Positions 24,462 through 33,975 of a stretch of DNA of 46,321 nt are shown in pieces; the stretch's first letter is position 1; each line of letters starts with the position of its first letter. The stretch is taken from positions 1 to 46,321 of the forward strand of contig CALUHO010000027.1 of assembly GCA_944320465.1 (NCBI GenBank), given 5' to 3'. Source of the DNA: an uncultured Bacteroidales bacterium. Lineage in GTDB: Bacteria; Bacteroidota; Bacteroidia; Bacteroidales; P3. The notes beneath the pieces are model-generated. The model was not told the DNA's origin, did not search any database, and saw only the letters and a program-made list of their open reading frames with translations. The position numbers were made by a program, and so were the translations under genes.

Positions 24462-26189
24462 TTATTTTTCCACAGGATTTCCCGCAGAATCCACCTCTTC
24501 ACCCCATTCTGGATGAAATTCATATAACAATGTAGGAGGATCTGATGGAAACATCTGATTCTTGAAAATTTGAATCAATCTGAATTTCTCTGGATAATAG
24601 GTCTGAATCAAAGGGAAAAGAGTCACATAGGCATGGCGGAACCAGTGATCGATAATGACATGAGTGGCTTTATTGCCAACCAACGATTGATAAACCACTT
24701 CCGGCTCGCCATACTGAGGAAAATTTCCTCCTTTCCTATTACCGGAATACATGAAATACAACTCAGGCTTCCGGCAAATCACCCTAGCCGAATCCGGCAA
24801 ATTAGCACCACACCATTGCATTGCCGAAACAAATTCCACAAACGCGTTACCCGCCGTGCCTACGGTCCATTCTTTGTCTTTGGCCATCATTTTAGGACGT
24901 TCCAAAGCCTTGGCATAGGCAGGCATGGCAAATAACAAAGCCAAGGCAACGATTCCCGTAGAAACAATGCTCGCCGGCCATTTTATCTTCAAGCGACTCA
25001 ATATCCAAACCAAGCCTGTTCTGATACCATGATAAAACAGAAAAATCAACAGCGGAATCAACGCAATGAAATAACGAAGACCACTATATTGTTCTGGCCA
25101 TACCAACAAAACCGCTACCGTAGCACCTAAATAAAGGAACATCAGTAATCCGCCTTTTCGCAAACCCAACAACCCCAACACAAAGCAAAAAGCTAATGCA
25201 TATCCTCTGAAAGTCCCTCCCTGTTCGCCCGTCCGATAATCCTTGGCAAAAACAGCCGTCGGGAAATAATCATTCAAATAAGCATTGTAATTGTTTCCTA
25301 TCCGCTCCGCCCAATCCGACCACGTGGACATGACCTGCCCCCCCGGTTTCTTCTTGAAATCCGCTATATAATCGCTTTGAACTTTCCCTATATTCTCATT
25401 TCTGACATTCCAACAATGGCGAGTTACCAGAAAGGATATAGCCAAAACGGAAAAAAATATCCCGTAACGGCACAAATCTTTGAGCGAAACCGATTTTTTC
25501 TTTAAATAAGAAACTATCTTCTGTACCAACAATATGCCCGCATAAACAATCAACGCCAGAATGAAAGACATTCCCATGGTCCTCACAAAATAGATATAAT
25601 TCATCAGGACTACCAGCAACACAAAGAATACTGTATCCCGGATTCCTGCCTTAGTGAAGATTTTTTCAACCTTCATGGATATTGCCAAATAAAGCGCGGA
25701 TACGGTACAGAATAAAAATAATATCTCGCTCATCATGATAGTTGCATACCGGAGAATTTCCGGATGTACCGATGTGAACAAGCATGACAGAAAAGCTATC
25801 GGCACATCCCCGGACATTTTCTTCAAAAGGAAAAACAGCAACAAGATAGCCGCATACAACAAAACGCCATTAGCAATCTTCACTGCCTGCACGCTATCTG
25901 GAACTATTTTCATCAATCCTGCCACAAAAAGAGGATACCCTGGAGGAAAATGGGAATGAGGCCGCTCCTCAAACCACATGATATCCGTAAAACCTTTTCC
26001 GTCTGACAAAGCCTTGCCCAACGAATAATAATAGATATTATCGCCGTTCAAGTCCAGTTTCGTATCATATATTTGGCTGTAGGTCACCCAATAGCAGACA
26101 GTTAATATTGCCAACAAGGCATAAGTGGCCCACTTTTTGCCTAAAATACGGCCCCAACGGCTTTCATCCTCTTGTACGAACCATTTCAT
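24462..26189 (-). CDS. GT-C family membrane glycosyltransferase (ArnT/PMT-like)
   Basis: A 575-residue integral membrane protein with about ten or more hydrophobic segments. After the first helix comes 'LDLNGDNIYYYSLGKALSDGKGFTD', the conserved GT-C first loop with an acidic DxxxY motif, then 'HSHFPPGYPLFVAGLMKIVP', the 'PPGYP' seen in GT39/ArnT-like enzymes. A soluble C-terminal domain follows the last helix (about residue 440 onward). Such enzymes transfer sugars from polyprenyl-phosphate donors on the outer face of the inner membrane. It starts 11 bases after the upstream GT2 gene, which very likely makes its donor. Acceptor (lipid, glycan or protein) is unknown. Confidence 0.8.
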   Translation of the reverse strand: MKWFVQEDESRWGRILGKKWATYALLAILTVCYWVTYSQIYDTKLDLNGDNIYYYSLGKALSDGKGFTDIMWFEERPHSHFPPGYPLFVAGLMKIVPDSVQAVKIANGVLLYAAILLLFFLLKKMSGDVPIAFLSCLFTSVHPEILRYATIMMSEILFLFCTVSALYLAISMKVEKIFTKAGIRDTVFFVLLVVLMNYIYFVRTMGMSFILALIVYAGILLVQKIVSYLKKKSVSLKDLCRYGIFFSVLAISFLVTRHCWNVRNENIGKVQSDYIADFKKKPGGQVMSTWSDWAERIGNNYNAYLNDYFPTAVFAKDYRTGEQGGTFRGYALAFCFVLGLLGLRKGGLLMFLYLGATVAVLLVWPEQYSGLRYFIALIPLLIFLFYHGIRTGLVWILSRLKIKWPASIVSTGIVALALLFAMPAYAKALERPKMMAKDKEWTVGTAGNAFVEFVSAMQWCGANLPDSARVICRKPELYFMYSGNRKGGNFPQYGEPEVVYQSLVGNKATHVIIDHWFRHAYVTLFPLIQTYYPEKFRLIQIFKNQMFPSDPPTLLYEFHPEWGEEVDSAGNPVEK

Positions 26190-26200
26190 ATAATCAGGAT

Positions 26201-26944
26201 TTAATTTTTAAAACGATACCGCAACAAGGTCCAAATTGCTTCAACCCCGTCCATCCATTTAATTTTCTTCCCTTCCTCTATGCTGCGTGGATAATACCGG
26301 ATAGGTATTTCCTTGATTTTGTACCCTCTCTTGGCTACTTTCGCCGTCACCTCCGGACAAAACTCAAATCCCTCGCACTTCAAATCCAACGAATTAATCA
26401 AATCCGTCTTCAACATCTTATAACAGGTAGGTTCATCTGTCAATCTCTGGAAAAACAACAAATTGGTCACCAACGTAACCAAACGCCCTCCCCAATAAAA
26501 CCGCTGATAGGAGTGCTTGTTTTCCTTTTTCATGAAACGGGAACCATACAAAACATCCAGATTCTCCTGCAACAGATATTTGAACATAAGAACAATATCT
26601 TCTGGATCATATTCCAAATCCGCATCTTGAATGACAACATAATCGCCTGTGACATATTGCAATCCCATCCTGATTGCCGCTCCTTTGCCGGAATTCTTCG
26701 GCATCGGAACAACCTTCCCATCAGACTTTACAAAAGCTTCAATTGCCGTACGAGCAATTTCCAAAGTATCGTCTTTCGAACCATCGTCAACAATAATCAT
26801 TTGATAATCAATACCCGAATTCTCCAATGCTTCTGCCACTCTGCGCACCACCTGCTCAATGGTTTTCCCCTCATTATAAGCAGGCATCACCACCGACAAC
26901 GTATGTTTTTCCATTTCTGCTGGGAATTCTCTCCGGTTTTCCAT
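26201..26944 (-). CDS. GT2 glycosyltransferase, polyprenyl-phosphate sugar synthase-like
   Basis: A 247-residue GT2 enzyme of the DPM1 type. Motifs: 'LSVVMPAYNEGKTIEQVVRRV', 'IIVDDGSKDDT', 'VVIQDADLEYDPEDI' (the DAD metal-binding motif) and 'GSRFMKKENKHSYQRFYWGGRLVTLVTNLLF'. There is no C-terminal transmembrane pair, as in soluble DPM1-like synthases. It likely makes a polyprenyl-phospho-sugar used by the GT-C enzyme encoded 11 bases downstream. An internal Met11 (ATG 26914) sits closer to the conserved fold and is an alternative start. Confidence 0.88.
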   Translation of the reverse strand: MENRREFPAEMEKHTLSVVMPAYNEGKTIEQVVRRVAEALENSGIDYQMIIVDDGSKDDTLEIARTAIEAFVKSDGKVVPMPKNSGKGAAIRMGLQYVTGDYVVIQDADLEYDPEDIVLMFKYLLQENLDVLYGSRFMKKENKHSYQRFYWGGRLVTLVTNLLFFQRLTDEPTCYKMLKTDLINSLDLKCEGFEFCPEVTAKVAKRGYKIKEIPIRYYPRSIEEGKKIKWMDGVEAIWTLLRYRFKN

Positions 26945-27409
26945 TTCAATCCTCTATTTTTAACAATATCAAATATTTACACAAAACCATATTCATCTAG
27001 CCCATTTCGTCTTCTACAAGCATGAAGGCCAACACACAGAGGGATACATTTGCTTCCTCTGCGGAAGCGCATAGCAAAATTACACAGCTCCGGTAACAAA
27101 CCGGACTCAAGCAAAAAGGAAGCCAGCATCCGAGCCATCAGGAAGGCCGACTTCCGATTATTCTACAAAAGTAATATAAAGTGCCCAAATGCAAAGTCCC
27201 TTTATCAAGAAGCTGTTTAAATTTATTTGTTTAGGCCATCGGGAGGGGATTTCGAGGGATGGCGCGGCGTTTTTCAAAGAAGGATAGCCAAGCTATCTGA
27301 CGTGAAAAACGCAAGCCAGACCCGAAATAGCCCCCGAGGGCAAACAAAATCCTGGAACCCTCCCTGAAAATTCAACCTTTTCAGGATTGCAAGAAATTTT
27401 AAACAGCTT
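26945..27409. other. 465-bp intergenic region with promoter and repeat B2
   Basis: The region between parC and the glycosyltransferase pair. The right 200 bp are family B repeat B2. The rest is a long leader for the GT2 gene with candidate -7 boxes on the minus strand at 27075-27082 (TAATTTTG) and 27166-27173 (TACTTTTG). No reading frame stands out. Confidence 0.5.
27166..27195 (-). promoter_or_regulatory. Candidate promoter of the GT2/GT-C operon
   Basis: On the minus strand, TTTG (27192-27195) and TACTTTTG (27166-27173) are separated by 18 bases, close to the Bacteroidota -33/-7 arrangement. This would give a leader of about 215 nt before ATG 26944. An alternative -7 box lies at 27075-27082. 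Confidence 0.4.
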
Positions 27410-27411
27410 CT
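27208..27411. repeat. Family B palindromic repeat, copy B2
   Basis: A 204-bp copy with ends AGAAGCTGTTTAAATTT and (reverse-complemented) AGAAGCTGTTTAAAATTT. The internal dyads match those in B1. Its right end supplies the last two bases of the parC TAG stop codon. Relative to the adjoining gene it lies in the opposite orientation from B1. Confidence 0.85.
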
Positions 27412-30013
27412 AAAACAAGCTCAGCTGCTCGTTCGGGTCGGCATCCTCGTTCTCTGGAAGCACGTCCGGTTCTTCGCCCTTGGCAATCTTCTCCTCCACC
27501 TCCTTGTCGTGCTGCAAAGCCTCGTAATCCGGGTCGGGCTGCTCCGGGTCGACAAATTCCACTCGTTTGACATAGTAGTTGGAAAGCCGCTTCCCTTTGG
27601 CTTTGAACCCTTTGACCCCGATAAAACCCGTCACGTCCACTTCCTGGTCCTCGTACTCCTTCTTGTTGGCCTTGGAATCGAAAACAATGCGCAAACGAGG
27701 ATAGAAATCCATGTTCAGATTCATCAGCTCGCCGTTTTCCTCCTCAATGAAAGACTGCCGTTTCTCGCTCTCCTCTATCTGGAAACGCTTGATATACCAT
27801 AGCTTGGTATTCTTGTCCCGATAGACCGCCGTCAAGATCCGTTCCGGGTAATGCTTGGCCAGGCGGAACATATCTTCCTCGAAATGCGTTCCCAAATCGT
27901 AGGAAACCAACTTGTAAGCCCCGGCATCCATCAAGGTCAGAATCTTATCGTCGCCCTTGAACTCGCCCAGATACTGGCCCCTCCCGTCCACATTGAGCCG
28001 CTTGATGGTGTCGTCGTACCAGATTTTCCTCGCGCCCAAGGTGGAAACGCCGGCATCCTTCAGCTCTATGCGCTTGACCGCATTGCGCGAGAGAATGTTG
28101 CCCATGCTGGAACGGCCTTTGACAGCCAAGGTCTTGAAATCGAAATCGAAATAAAGCTTTTTCAATTTGGGCTTGAAACGCAGATGAACGCGGACCACCT
28201 CGGCTTCCCCGTTGGGATTCGCCGTGAAATAAAGCACTTGCGAACCTGGCGTGCCCTTGGTGAGGTCGTACTCCTTGTCCCGAGTAACTCCCCCCACGGC
28301 AAAACGCTTCACATAGGCGATGCCGTCCTTGCCGTCGCTATAGACCATATTGTAAATGGTACGCTCGTCGTTGCGCTTGAACACGCCCGCATAGATGACA
28401 TCCTCGCCCACAAAGACCTTCTCGCCCACCTTGACCACCTTGAACATACCATTGCGGCGGAACACGATAATATCGTCTATATCCGAACACTCGCAGACAT
28501 ATTCGTCTTTCTTCAATCCTGTCCCCACAAAGCCTTCGGCACGGTTCACGTAGAGTTTCTCGTTGGTTGCCGCCACCATATTGGCCTGGATGTTCTCGAA
28601 ATTGCGGATTTCAGTCCTGCGTTCCCTCCCTGCCCCGTATTTCTTCTTGATATTCTGGAAATAGGCAATCGTATAATCCACCAAATGTTCCAGATTGCAG
28701 CGAACCGCTTCCATTTCCTTCTCCACCGCCTGTATCTTCTCGTCGGCTTTCTTGATATCGAACTTGGAAATCTTGCGGACCGGCTTTTCGACCAGCTTCA
28801 GCACGTCCTCCTTGCTCACTTTCCGCCCAAGACGTTCCTCGAAAGGCTTGAAAGCCTCTTCCATCGCCTTGATCTGCTCTTCCCAACGCCGGGTATCCTT
28901 TTCCATCAAACGGTAAATCCGTTCCTCGAAAAAAATCTTCTCCAACGAAGTCCAATACCATTCCTCTTGCAGCTCGCCCATCCGCACATCCAGTTCCGCA
29001 TGCAGCAGATTCATCGTATTCCGGGTGGAAATCCTAAGCATTTCCGTAACACCCAAGAACTTGGGCTTCTGGGCATCGATCACGCAGGCATTGGGGGAAA
29101 TGGACACCTCGCAATCGGTAAAAGCGTACAAGGCATCCAATGTGGTATCGGGCGATACACCGGGCTGCAAATAGACCAGGATATCGGCCTTCTCCGCGGT
29201 GTTATCCTCTACTTTCCTAATCTTTATCTTCCCTTTCTCGCTGGCTTTCAAGATGCTTTCAATGACCGATGCCGTCGTGGTCCCGTAAGGGATCTCCACT
29301 ATCTCAAGGGTCTTCTTGTCCAATTGCTGGATTCTGGCCCTGACACGGACTTTGCCGCCACGCAAACCATCGTTGTAATTGGCCACGTCGATGCTGCCCC
29401 CTGTCGGGAAATCGGGATAAAGCTCGAAATCCTCGCCCTTGAGCACTTTGACCGAAGCATCGATCAGTTCATTGAAATTATGCGGCAGAATCTTGCATGC
29501 CAGACCGACCGCAATCCCTTCCACCCCCTGCGACAGCAGCAGCGGGAACTTGACAGGCAAAGATACCGGCTCCTGGTTCCTCCCATCATAAGATGGCTTC
29601 CAGGCCGTGATCTTGGGGTTGAAAACGACCTCCAGCGCAAAGGCCGACAGCCGGGCTTCGATGTAACGAGGGGCTGCCGCTGGGTCTCCGGTCAGGATAT
29701 TGCCCCAGTTCCCTTGGCAGTCAACCAGCAGGTCTTTCTGACCGAGCTGCACCAAGGCATCGCCGATCGAAGCATCTCCGTGGGGATGGTACTTCATCGT
29801 ATTGCCCACGATATTGGCTACCTTGTTATAGCGACCGTCTTCCAGTTCCTTCATGGAATGCAGGATCCGCCGCTGCACCGGCTTCAGGCCGTCCGAAAGT
29901 TCCGGCACGGCGCGGGCCAGAATCACATAGGAAGCATAATCCAGATACCAATTCTTGAACAAGCCCGGAATCGGAATGACACGTCCGGCTTCATTTTCGT
30001 CTCTTATTTCCAT
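27410..30013 (-). CDS. parC: DNA topoisomerase IV subunit A
   Basis: An 867-residue type IIA topoisomerase A subunit. The N-terminal winged-helix/catalytic part has 'DYASYVILARAVPELSDGLKPVQRRILHSM' (the QRR at residues 47-49 in the QRDR region), 'YHPHGDASIGDALV' and the active-site tyrosine 'AAPRYIEARLS' (Tyr117). Coiled-coil helices follow at about residues 380-480. The C-terminal beta-propeller lacks an obvious gyrase GyrA-box (QRRGGKG), supporting ParC rather than GyrA. The tail is acidic and ends 'DPNEQLSLF'. It decatenates daughter chromosomes with ParE, which is not in the window. Its stop codon is fused to repeat B2. Confidence 0.93.
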   Translation of the reverse strand: MEIRDENEAGRVIPIPGLFKNWYLDYASYVILARAVPELSDGLKPVQRRILHSMKELEDGRYNKVANIVGNTMKYHPHGDASIGDALVQLGQKDLLVDCQGNWGNILTGDPAAAPRYIEARLSAFALEVVFNPKITAWKPSYDGRNQEPVSLPVKFPLLLSQGVEGIAVGLACKILPHNFNELIDASVKVLKGEDFELYPDFPTGGSIDVANYNDGLRGGKVRVRARIQQLDKKTLEIVEIPYGTTTASVIESILKASEKGKIKIRKVEDNTAEKADILVYLQPGVSPDTTLDALYAFTDCEVSISPNACVIDAQKPKFLGVTEMLRISTRNTMNLLHAELDVRMGELQEEWYWTSLEKIFFEERIYRLMEKDTRRWEEQIKAMEEAFKPFEERLGRKVSKEDVLKLVEKPVRKISKFDIKKADEKIQAVEKEMEAVRCNLEHLVDYTIAYFQNIKKKYGAGRERRTEIRNFENIQANMVAATNEKLYVNRAEGFVGTGLKKDEYVCECSDIDDIIVFRRNGMFKVVKVGEKVFVGEDVIYAGVFKRNDERTIYNMVYSDGKDGIAYVKRFAVGGVTRDKEYDLTKGTPGSQVLYFTANPNGEAEVVRVHLRFKPKLKKLYFDFDFKTLAVKGRSSMGNILSRNAVKRIELKDAGVSTLGARKIWYDDTIKRLNVDGRGQYLGEFKGDDKILTLMDAGAYKLVSYDLGTHFEEDMFRLAKHYPERILTAVYRDKNTKLWYIKRFQIEESEKRQSFIEEENGELMNLNMDFYPRLRIVFDSKANKKEYEDQEVDVTGFIGVKGFKAKGKRLSNYYVKRVEFVDPEQPDPDYEALQHDKEVEEKIAKGEEPDVLPENEDADPNEQLSLF

Positions 30014-30027
30014 TTCCTATCAGGCAA

Positions 30028-32226
30028 TCAATGCAATGAAGTCTTCCGCAAGGCTATTGTCTCGGCCAATGCGAAAACCAACGCGAAGATAAGGAAAACT
30101 TTCCACAACTCCTTGCCACGTTCTATCCTCGCCAGGCTTTCCCCCATATCCGCCTTGTCCGGCCGCAAAAGATAGGTCCGGGCATCACCGTAACGTTCTA
30201 TCCAGCTTTGCAATTCTTCGGCCGACCAGCAGTCCTTGCTCGATTCGGCCCGGCTGTAGTTGAACGAAAGCGGCCAGAGGCAATCGTATTCTTGCGGAAC
30301 CTTGCTTGAACCCGCAGGTTCTCCGGCCAAACCATAATTCCCAGCCTGACGGACCTCGTCCTGAAACAATAAAACTGCCTCAATCCCCCGACGACGGATT
30401 TCAGGCATGAAATCAACAGTCCCGTTCAAAGAATAAATGTGATACAATAAGTCCGGTTCTTTAAACAAGGCCGAAGGCAAATAAAAGGTATTCCGGTTCG
30501 CTATCGTATAATACAAAGGCATCTCTCCTCCTTGCAACAAAGCCATATTGAGCAAAGACACCACAAATGTATAATGATTCGCAAAATCGCTGTAATCCAA
30601 AGACAAAGGTGCAGCAAGCAAATATAACCACCCATTGCCTACCGGATAAGCCCTCAAAAAATCCTGCCTTTTCCTGCTGTCCCCATTCCCTGCCTGAGGC
30701 AAATCAAAACTCATCAAGCTTACATAAGCACCCTTGGGGGAAAAAGGCAACCCGTATGCCGCTTTCACATAGGGAAAAGCTTCATTCATCCGTATCTCAT
30801 TTTCCTCGCCTTGCCCTGCATTTGCTAAAGCCAATGAAAAAAGCGGATGATCCCGATTTATCCAGCGCAAACGATCCTCTATGCTATGGAACGGATGTAG
30901 TCCGTCACCGAGCATATCAGATAAAAAAGATTTCGAAACTCCTTCTGCCGCACTTGTCCGTCCAACGGCATTGCCAGGCTCATCTGCCAAAGCCAAACCA
31001 GATGGGGCTGCGGGGATTAGAAGCAAGTTTCCTCCTTTACGCACAAATGATTCCAAAGCCGACTCCAAGGCCGTCGGCATCGATTCCAAACCTTCCACTA
31101 TTACTAAACGGGCTTTCTCCAAGCAACCATAATCCAATTGCGCTATATCGAAAGATTGGTACAAAAATGAGGAATCCTCCTGAAACACCTTGGCTATTGA
31201 AGACGAAGCAGTCCCGGCCCACAAATGCAGCACAATCAGTCTTTCTTCCAGATTTAAACTAAAAAATAATCGATTATCGAATTCCACAGGATAATCCGCC
31301 ACTTCCACATAAGCAGTATGGAACCCAGGAGCCTCCAACCGAAACGGAATCTTAGTCTCGACACGCTCCTCCGGCTTGAAATCAATGGGATATGCTCCTA
31401 TTTGCCTACCGTCTACAAACAAACGCAAAGGCATCTGAATCTGTTCCTTATCCGAATGGTTCGATAGAAAGACCCGCAAACCTATTTCTCTGCCCGGCTG
31501 CAAGACCGGACTCTCCAATGCTATAGAATCCAAACTCACATTGGATTGGTAACGGCCCTCAATAGGAATAAAAACCTGCGACACCAAACTATCTTTCCTC
31601 TTCTGCAAAGGAAAATCCCATGTACTTTTCTGAAAATCAGAAATATAATAAAAAAAACAAGAAGAACTCGGAATGGAAGCCGCATCAAACAAGGCATGCT
31701 GACGGGCCTCTATTTCTTCAAAGCCAGGAGAAAAGGGACTAAGTCCGATACCTGCTATTTTCCTGATAAGCTCAGCCGGTTGATAAAACTGTTGCTGCCA
31801 ACCCGAAAAATCATTGGTCAACAATTGTACTGAAGCATCAGAATGCATAGACTCAAGAAGGGAACAGGCATAAGTCTTAGCCTGATTTACCCTGGAAAAA
31901 TCCTCGGCCGGTGCTTGCATAGAGAATGAATTGTCCAAATAAATGGAAAACACCGCCTTATATTCATTCCCATGCTCAGATTCATCCTGGGGTACATAAG
32001 GCTGTGCAAAAGCTAAAACAATACAAACGATGGTCAGTATTCGGCAAGCCAACACAAAATACTCTCTCAACTTGGCACGTTTCCTTTGCTCTTGCTGTAT
32101 TTGCCTAAGCAGACGCACATTGGAAAAATATTCCCGCTTGTATCTCCTCAATTTGAACAAATGGACAATAAGCGGTACCAATATTGCCAACAGAAAAAAC
32201 AAATATTGAGGATGAACAAAACGCAT
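30028..32226 (-). CDS. BatA-domain membrane protein
   Basis: A protein of about 732 residues. ATG 32226 is preferred because it begins the conserved N-terminal block 'MRFVHPQYLFFLLAILVPLIVHLFKLRRYKREYFSNVRLLRQI' of BatA-like proteins. An in-frame ATG at 32265 would add 13 residues. A second helix follows ('VLACRILTIVCIVLAFAQPYV'), then a von Willebrand A-like region starting 'FSIYLDNSFSM', a long periplasmic beta-rich part and a final transmembrane helix near the C-terminus ('LWKVFLIFALVFALAETIAL'). Members of this Bacteroidota family are of unknown function and are often linked to Bat stress-tolerance proteins. It lies 14 bases upstream of parC, suggesting co-transcription. Confidence 0.82.
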   Translation of the reverse strand: MRFVHPQYLFFLLAILVPLIVHLFKLRRYKREYFSNVRLLRQIQQEQRKRAKLREYFVLACRILTIVCIVLAFAQPYVPQDESEHGNEYKAVFSIYLDNSFSMQAPAEDFSRVNQAKTYACSLLESMHSDASVQLLTNDFSGWQQQFYQPAELIRKIAGIGLSPFSPGFEEIEARQHALFDAASIPSSSCFFYYISDFQKSTWDFPLQKRKDSLVSQVFIPIEGRYQSNVSLDSIALESPVLQPGREIGLRVFLSNHSDKEQIQMPLRLFVDGRQIGAYPIDFKPEERVETKIPFRLEAPGFHTAYVEVADYPVEFDNRLFFSLNLEERLIVLHLWAGTASSSIAKVFQEDSSFLYQSFDIAQLDYGCLEKARLVIVEGLESMPTALESALESFVRKGGNLLLIPAAPSGLALADEPGNAVGRTSAAEGVSKSFLSDMLGDGLHPFHSIEDRLRWINRDHPLFSLALANAGQGEENEIRMNEAFPYVKAAYGLPFSPKGAYVSLMSFDLPQAGNGDSRKRQDFLRAYPVGNGWLYLLAAPLSLDYSDFANHYTFVVSLLNMALLQGGEMPLYYTIANRNTFYLPSALFKEPDLLYHIYSLNGTVDFMPEIRRRGIEAVLLFQDEVRQAGNYGLAGEPAGSSKVPQEYDCLWPLSFNYSRAESSKDCWSAEELQSWIERYGDARTYLLRPDKADMGESLARIERGKELWKVFLIFALVFALAETIALRKTSLH

Positions 32227-32356
32227 AAGCACATCATTTTCTTGCCACCATGCCATCAACAGCATGACAGTCTTTTACAAAAACAGGCACACTCTGGCAA
32301 AATCCAAACTTTCCACACTGTTGCATTGCCTGTCAAATACCACATTCCGAAGAAGA

Positions 32357-33421
32357 CTATACCCTGCTACACCGGTTCAACAGGTACATATCGGCCAGAA
32401 CCAATGCAGTCATAGATTCCACTATCGAAACAGCACGAGGCACGCAACATACATCGTGGCGACCCGCCATACTTGCTTCCTGCAACCGCCCATCATCTGT
32501 CAAATACATCTGAGAACGGGATATCGTAGGGATCGGTTTGAACGCTACCCGAAAAAGCACATCTTCTCCGGTTGAAATTCCGCCTCGGATTCCACCGCTC
32601 ATATTATTTGCAGTTGTGCCATCAGGCAACCATGTATCATCATGTTCACTGCCACGCATGCCTGCTGCCGCAAAACCTTGCCCTACTTCAAACGCACGAG
32701 CCGCGTTAATACCCAGCATAGCCATTGCCAAACGGGCTGTCAACTTGTCATAGACCGGTTCTCCCAAGCCTTTAGGCATTCCAGCAACCCGGCATTCCAC
32801 CACACCTCCTATGGAGTCGCCTGACAAACGAACCTCCTGCATATGGCTCAACATAGCCTCATCGGTATCCGGATCCGGACACCGGCTTTGATAAGAATAA
32901 ACATGGTCGGCATCTATCTGAGCAAAGCTCTTTTCCAATCTTACAGAACCAATTTGGCATGCATAGGCATAAATCCGGATTCCCATAGGAAACAGCAATT
33001 GCCGGGCCAATGCCCCTCCCACAACCCGTGCAACTGTTTCCCTCGCCGAAGCCCTGCCTCCTCCCCTATAATCCCGAATACCATATTTGGCCAACCAAGT
33101 ATCATCGGCATGCCCCGGACGGAAAGCATGTTCCAACACGGCATAGTCCTCCAAACGGGCATCCCGGTTGCGGATAAGGAAGGCTATCGGTGTTCCGAGG
33201 CTTTTCCCTTGCCAAATTCCGGAAAGGAATTCCACCTGGTCGGTCTCCCGGCGACCGCTTCCAATCGCGGCTTGAGAAGGATTCCTATAATCCAAGGCTT
33301 GCTGGACTTGCTGCAAATCCAAATCAAGCCCGGCCGGAAAGCCATCCAAAACCCCGCCTATGGCCGGTCCATGGGATTCGCCGAAACTGATCAGGCGCAA
33401 TGTTCTTCCAAATGTATTCAT
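32357..33421 (-). CDS. aroC: Chorismate synthase
   Basis: A 354-residue FMN-dependent enzyme that converts EPSP to chorismate, the last common step of the shikimate pathway. Diagnostic motifs are 'NTFGRTLRLISFGESHGPAIGGVLDGFPAG' (signature 1), 'RPGHADDTWLAKYGIRDYRGGGRASARETVARVVGGALA' (signature 2) and 'RSQMYLTDDG...GRHDVCCVPRAVSIVESMTALVLAD' (signature 3). All family-specific FMN and EPSP contacts I can recognise are present. The length is normal. It lies 130 bases from the BatA-domain gene and may share its transcript. Confidence 0.97.
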   Translation of the reverse strand: MNTFGRTLRLISFGESHGPAIGGVLDGFPAGLDLDLQQVQQALDYRNPSQAAIGSGRRETDQVEFLSGIWQGKSLGTPIAFLIRNRDARLEDYAVLEHAFRPGHADDTWLAKYGIRDYRGGGRASARETVARVVGGALARQLLFPMGIRIYAYACQIGSVRLEKSFAQIDADHVYSYQSRCPDPDTDEAMLSHMQEVRLSGDSIGGVVECRVAGMPKGLGEPVYDKLTARLAMAMLGINAARAFEVGQGFAAAGMRGSEHDDTWLPDGTTANNMSGGIRGGISTGEDVLFRVAFKPIPTISRSQMYLTDDGRLQEASMAGRHDVCCVPRAVSIVESMTALVLADMYLLNRCSRV

Positions 33422-33494
33422 CCAAAGAATCGACTAAAAGCGATTCCTGCAAACCATGCCTGAAATTTGTATTCCATAGAAATCGCCTAAATAC

Positions 33495-33524
33495 AAAAAA
33501 AGCATCCCTGACAAGAGGATGCTT
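33495..33524 (-). terminator. Intrinsic terminator of the tRNA-Glu/rpsT unit
   Basis: On the minus strand AAGCATCC and GGATGCTT (8-bp stem, 9-nt loop; + strand 33500-33507 and 33517-33524) are followed by a TTTTTT run. It lies 46 bases after the rpsT stop codon. Confidence 0.75.
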
Positions 33525-33569
33525 ATTTTATTCACACGGACCTTACGGCCCACATGTCAACACCTAAAA

Positions 33570-33827
33570 CTAGGCTTGCAATTTGTTCACCTGAAGCATT
33601 ACTTCAGATTTCAAGTTGCTGGCCTTGTTTCTGTGTATAATATGACGCTTGGCCAATTTGTCAATCATTGAAACCATCGCGCTCATCTTGCTGGCAGCTT
33701 CTTCTTTGCTTGTAATAGCACGGAAGTCGCGAAGCGCGTTACGCATGGTTTTAGCGTAGTAACGGTTGTGTTCGTATTTTCTAGCCGAAGAACGGATACG
33801 CTTCTTAGCTGATTTGTGGTTTGCCAT
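33570..33827 (-). CDS. rpsT: 30S ribosomal protein S20
   Basis: An 85-residue, very basic protein, binding 16S rRNA in the small subunit. 'MANHKSAKKRIRSSARKYEHNRYYAKTMRNALRDFR' is the classic S20 start, and 'MSAMVSMIDKLAKRHIIHRNKASNLKSEVMLQVNKL' the conserved C-terminal helix. Length is normal. It lies directly downstream of tRNA-Glu and appears to be transcribed with it. Confidence 0.97.
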   Translation of the reverse strand: MANHKSAKKRIRSSARKYEHNRYYAKTMRNALRDFRAITSKEEAASKMSAMVSMIDKLAKRHIIHRNKASNLKSEVMLQVNKLQA

Positions 33828-33849
33828 TTCTAAAGTTCAATTTTTTTAG

Positions 33850-33924
33850 TAGCCCGTAGGGGATTCGAACCCCTGATTTCAAGGATGAAAACCTTGCGTC
33901 CTAGGCCAACTAGACGAACGGGCC
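33850..33924 (-). tRNA. tRNA-Glu (anticodon TTC)
   Basis: The minus strand folds into a 75-nt cloverleaf. It has acceptor stem GGCCCGT with ACGGGCT, an anticodon stem-loop CAAGG-TTTTCAT-CCTTG giving anticodon TTC, and a T-arm AGGGG-TTCGAAT-CCCCT. The first acceptor pair is G-U, as is common in Bacteroidota tRNA-Glu. CCA is not encoded. It lies 22 bases upstream of rpsT. Confidence 0.95.
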
Positions 33925-33975
33925 AGCGGTACATTTCCTTTTGTTTTCGCTCGTCGTTCCCGGCGAACGAGGGTG

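Noticed and set aside
27851..30175. A 774-codon open frame on the + strand
   Set aside because: It is fully antisense to parC, which has clear topoisomerase motifs. The translated text shows no family signature, and its length follows from the codon usage of parC.
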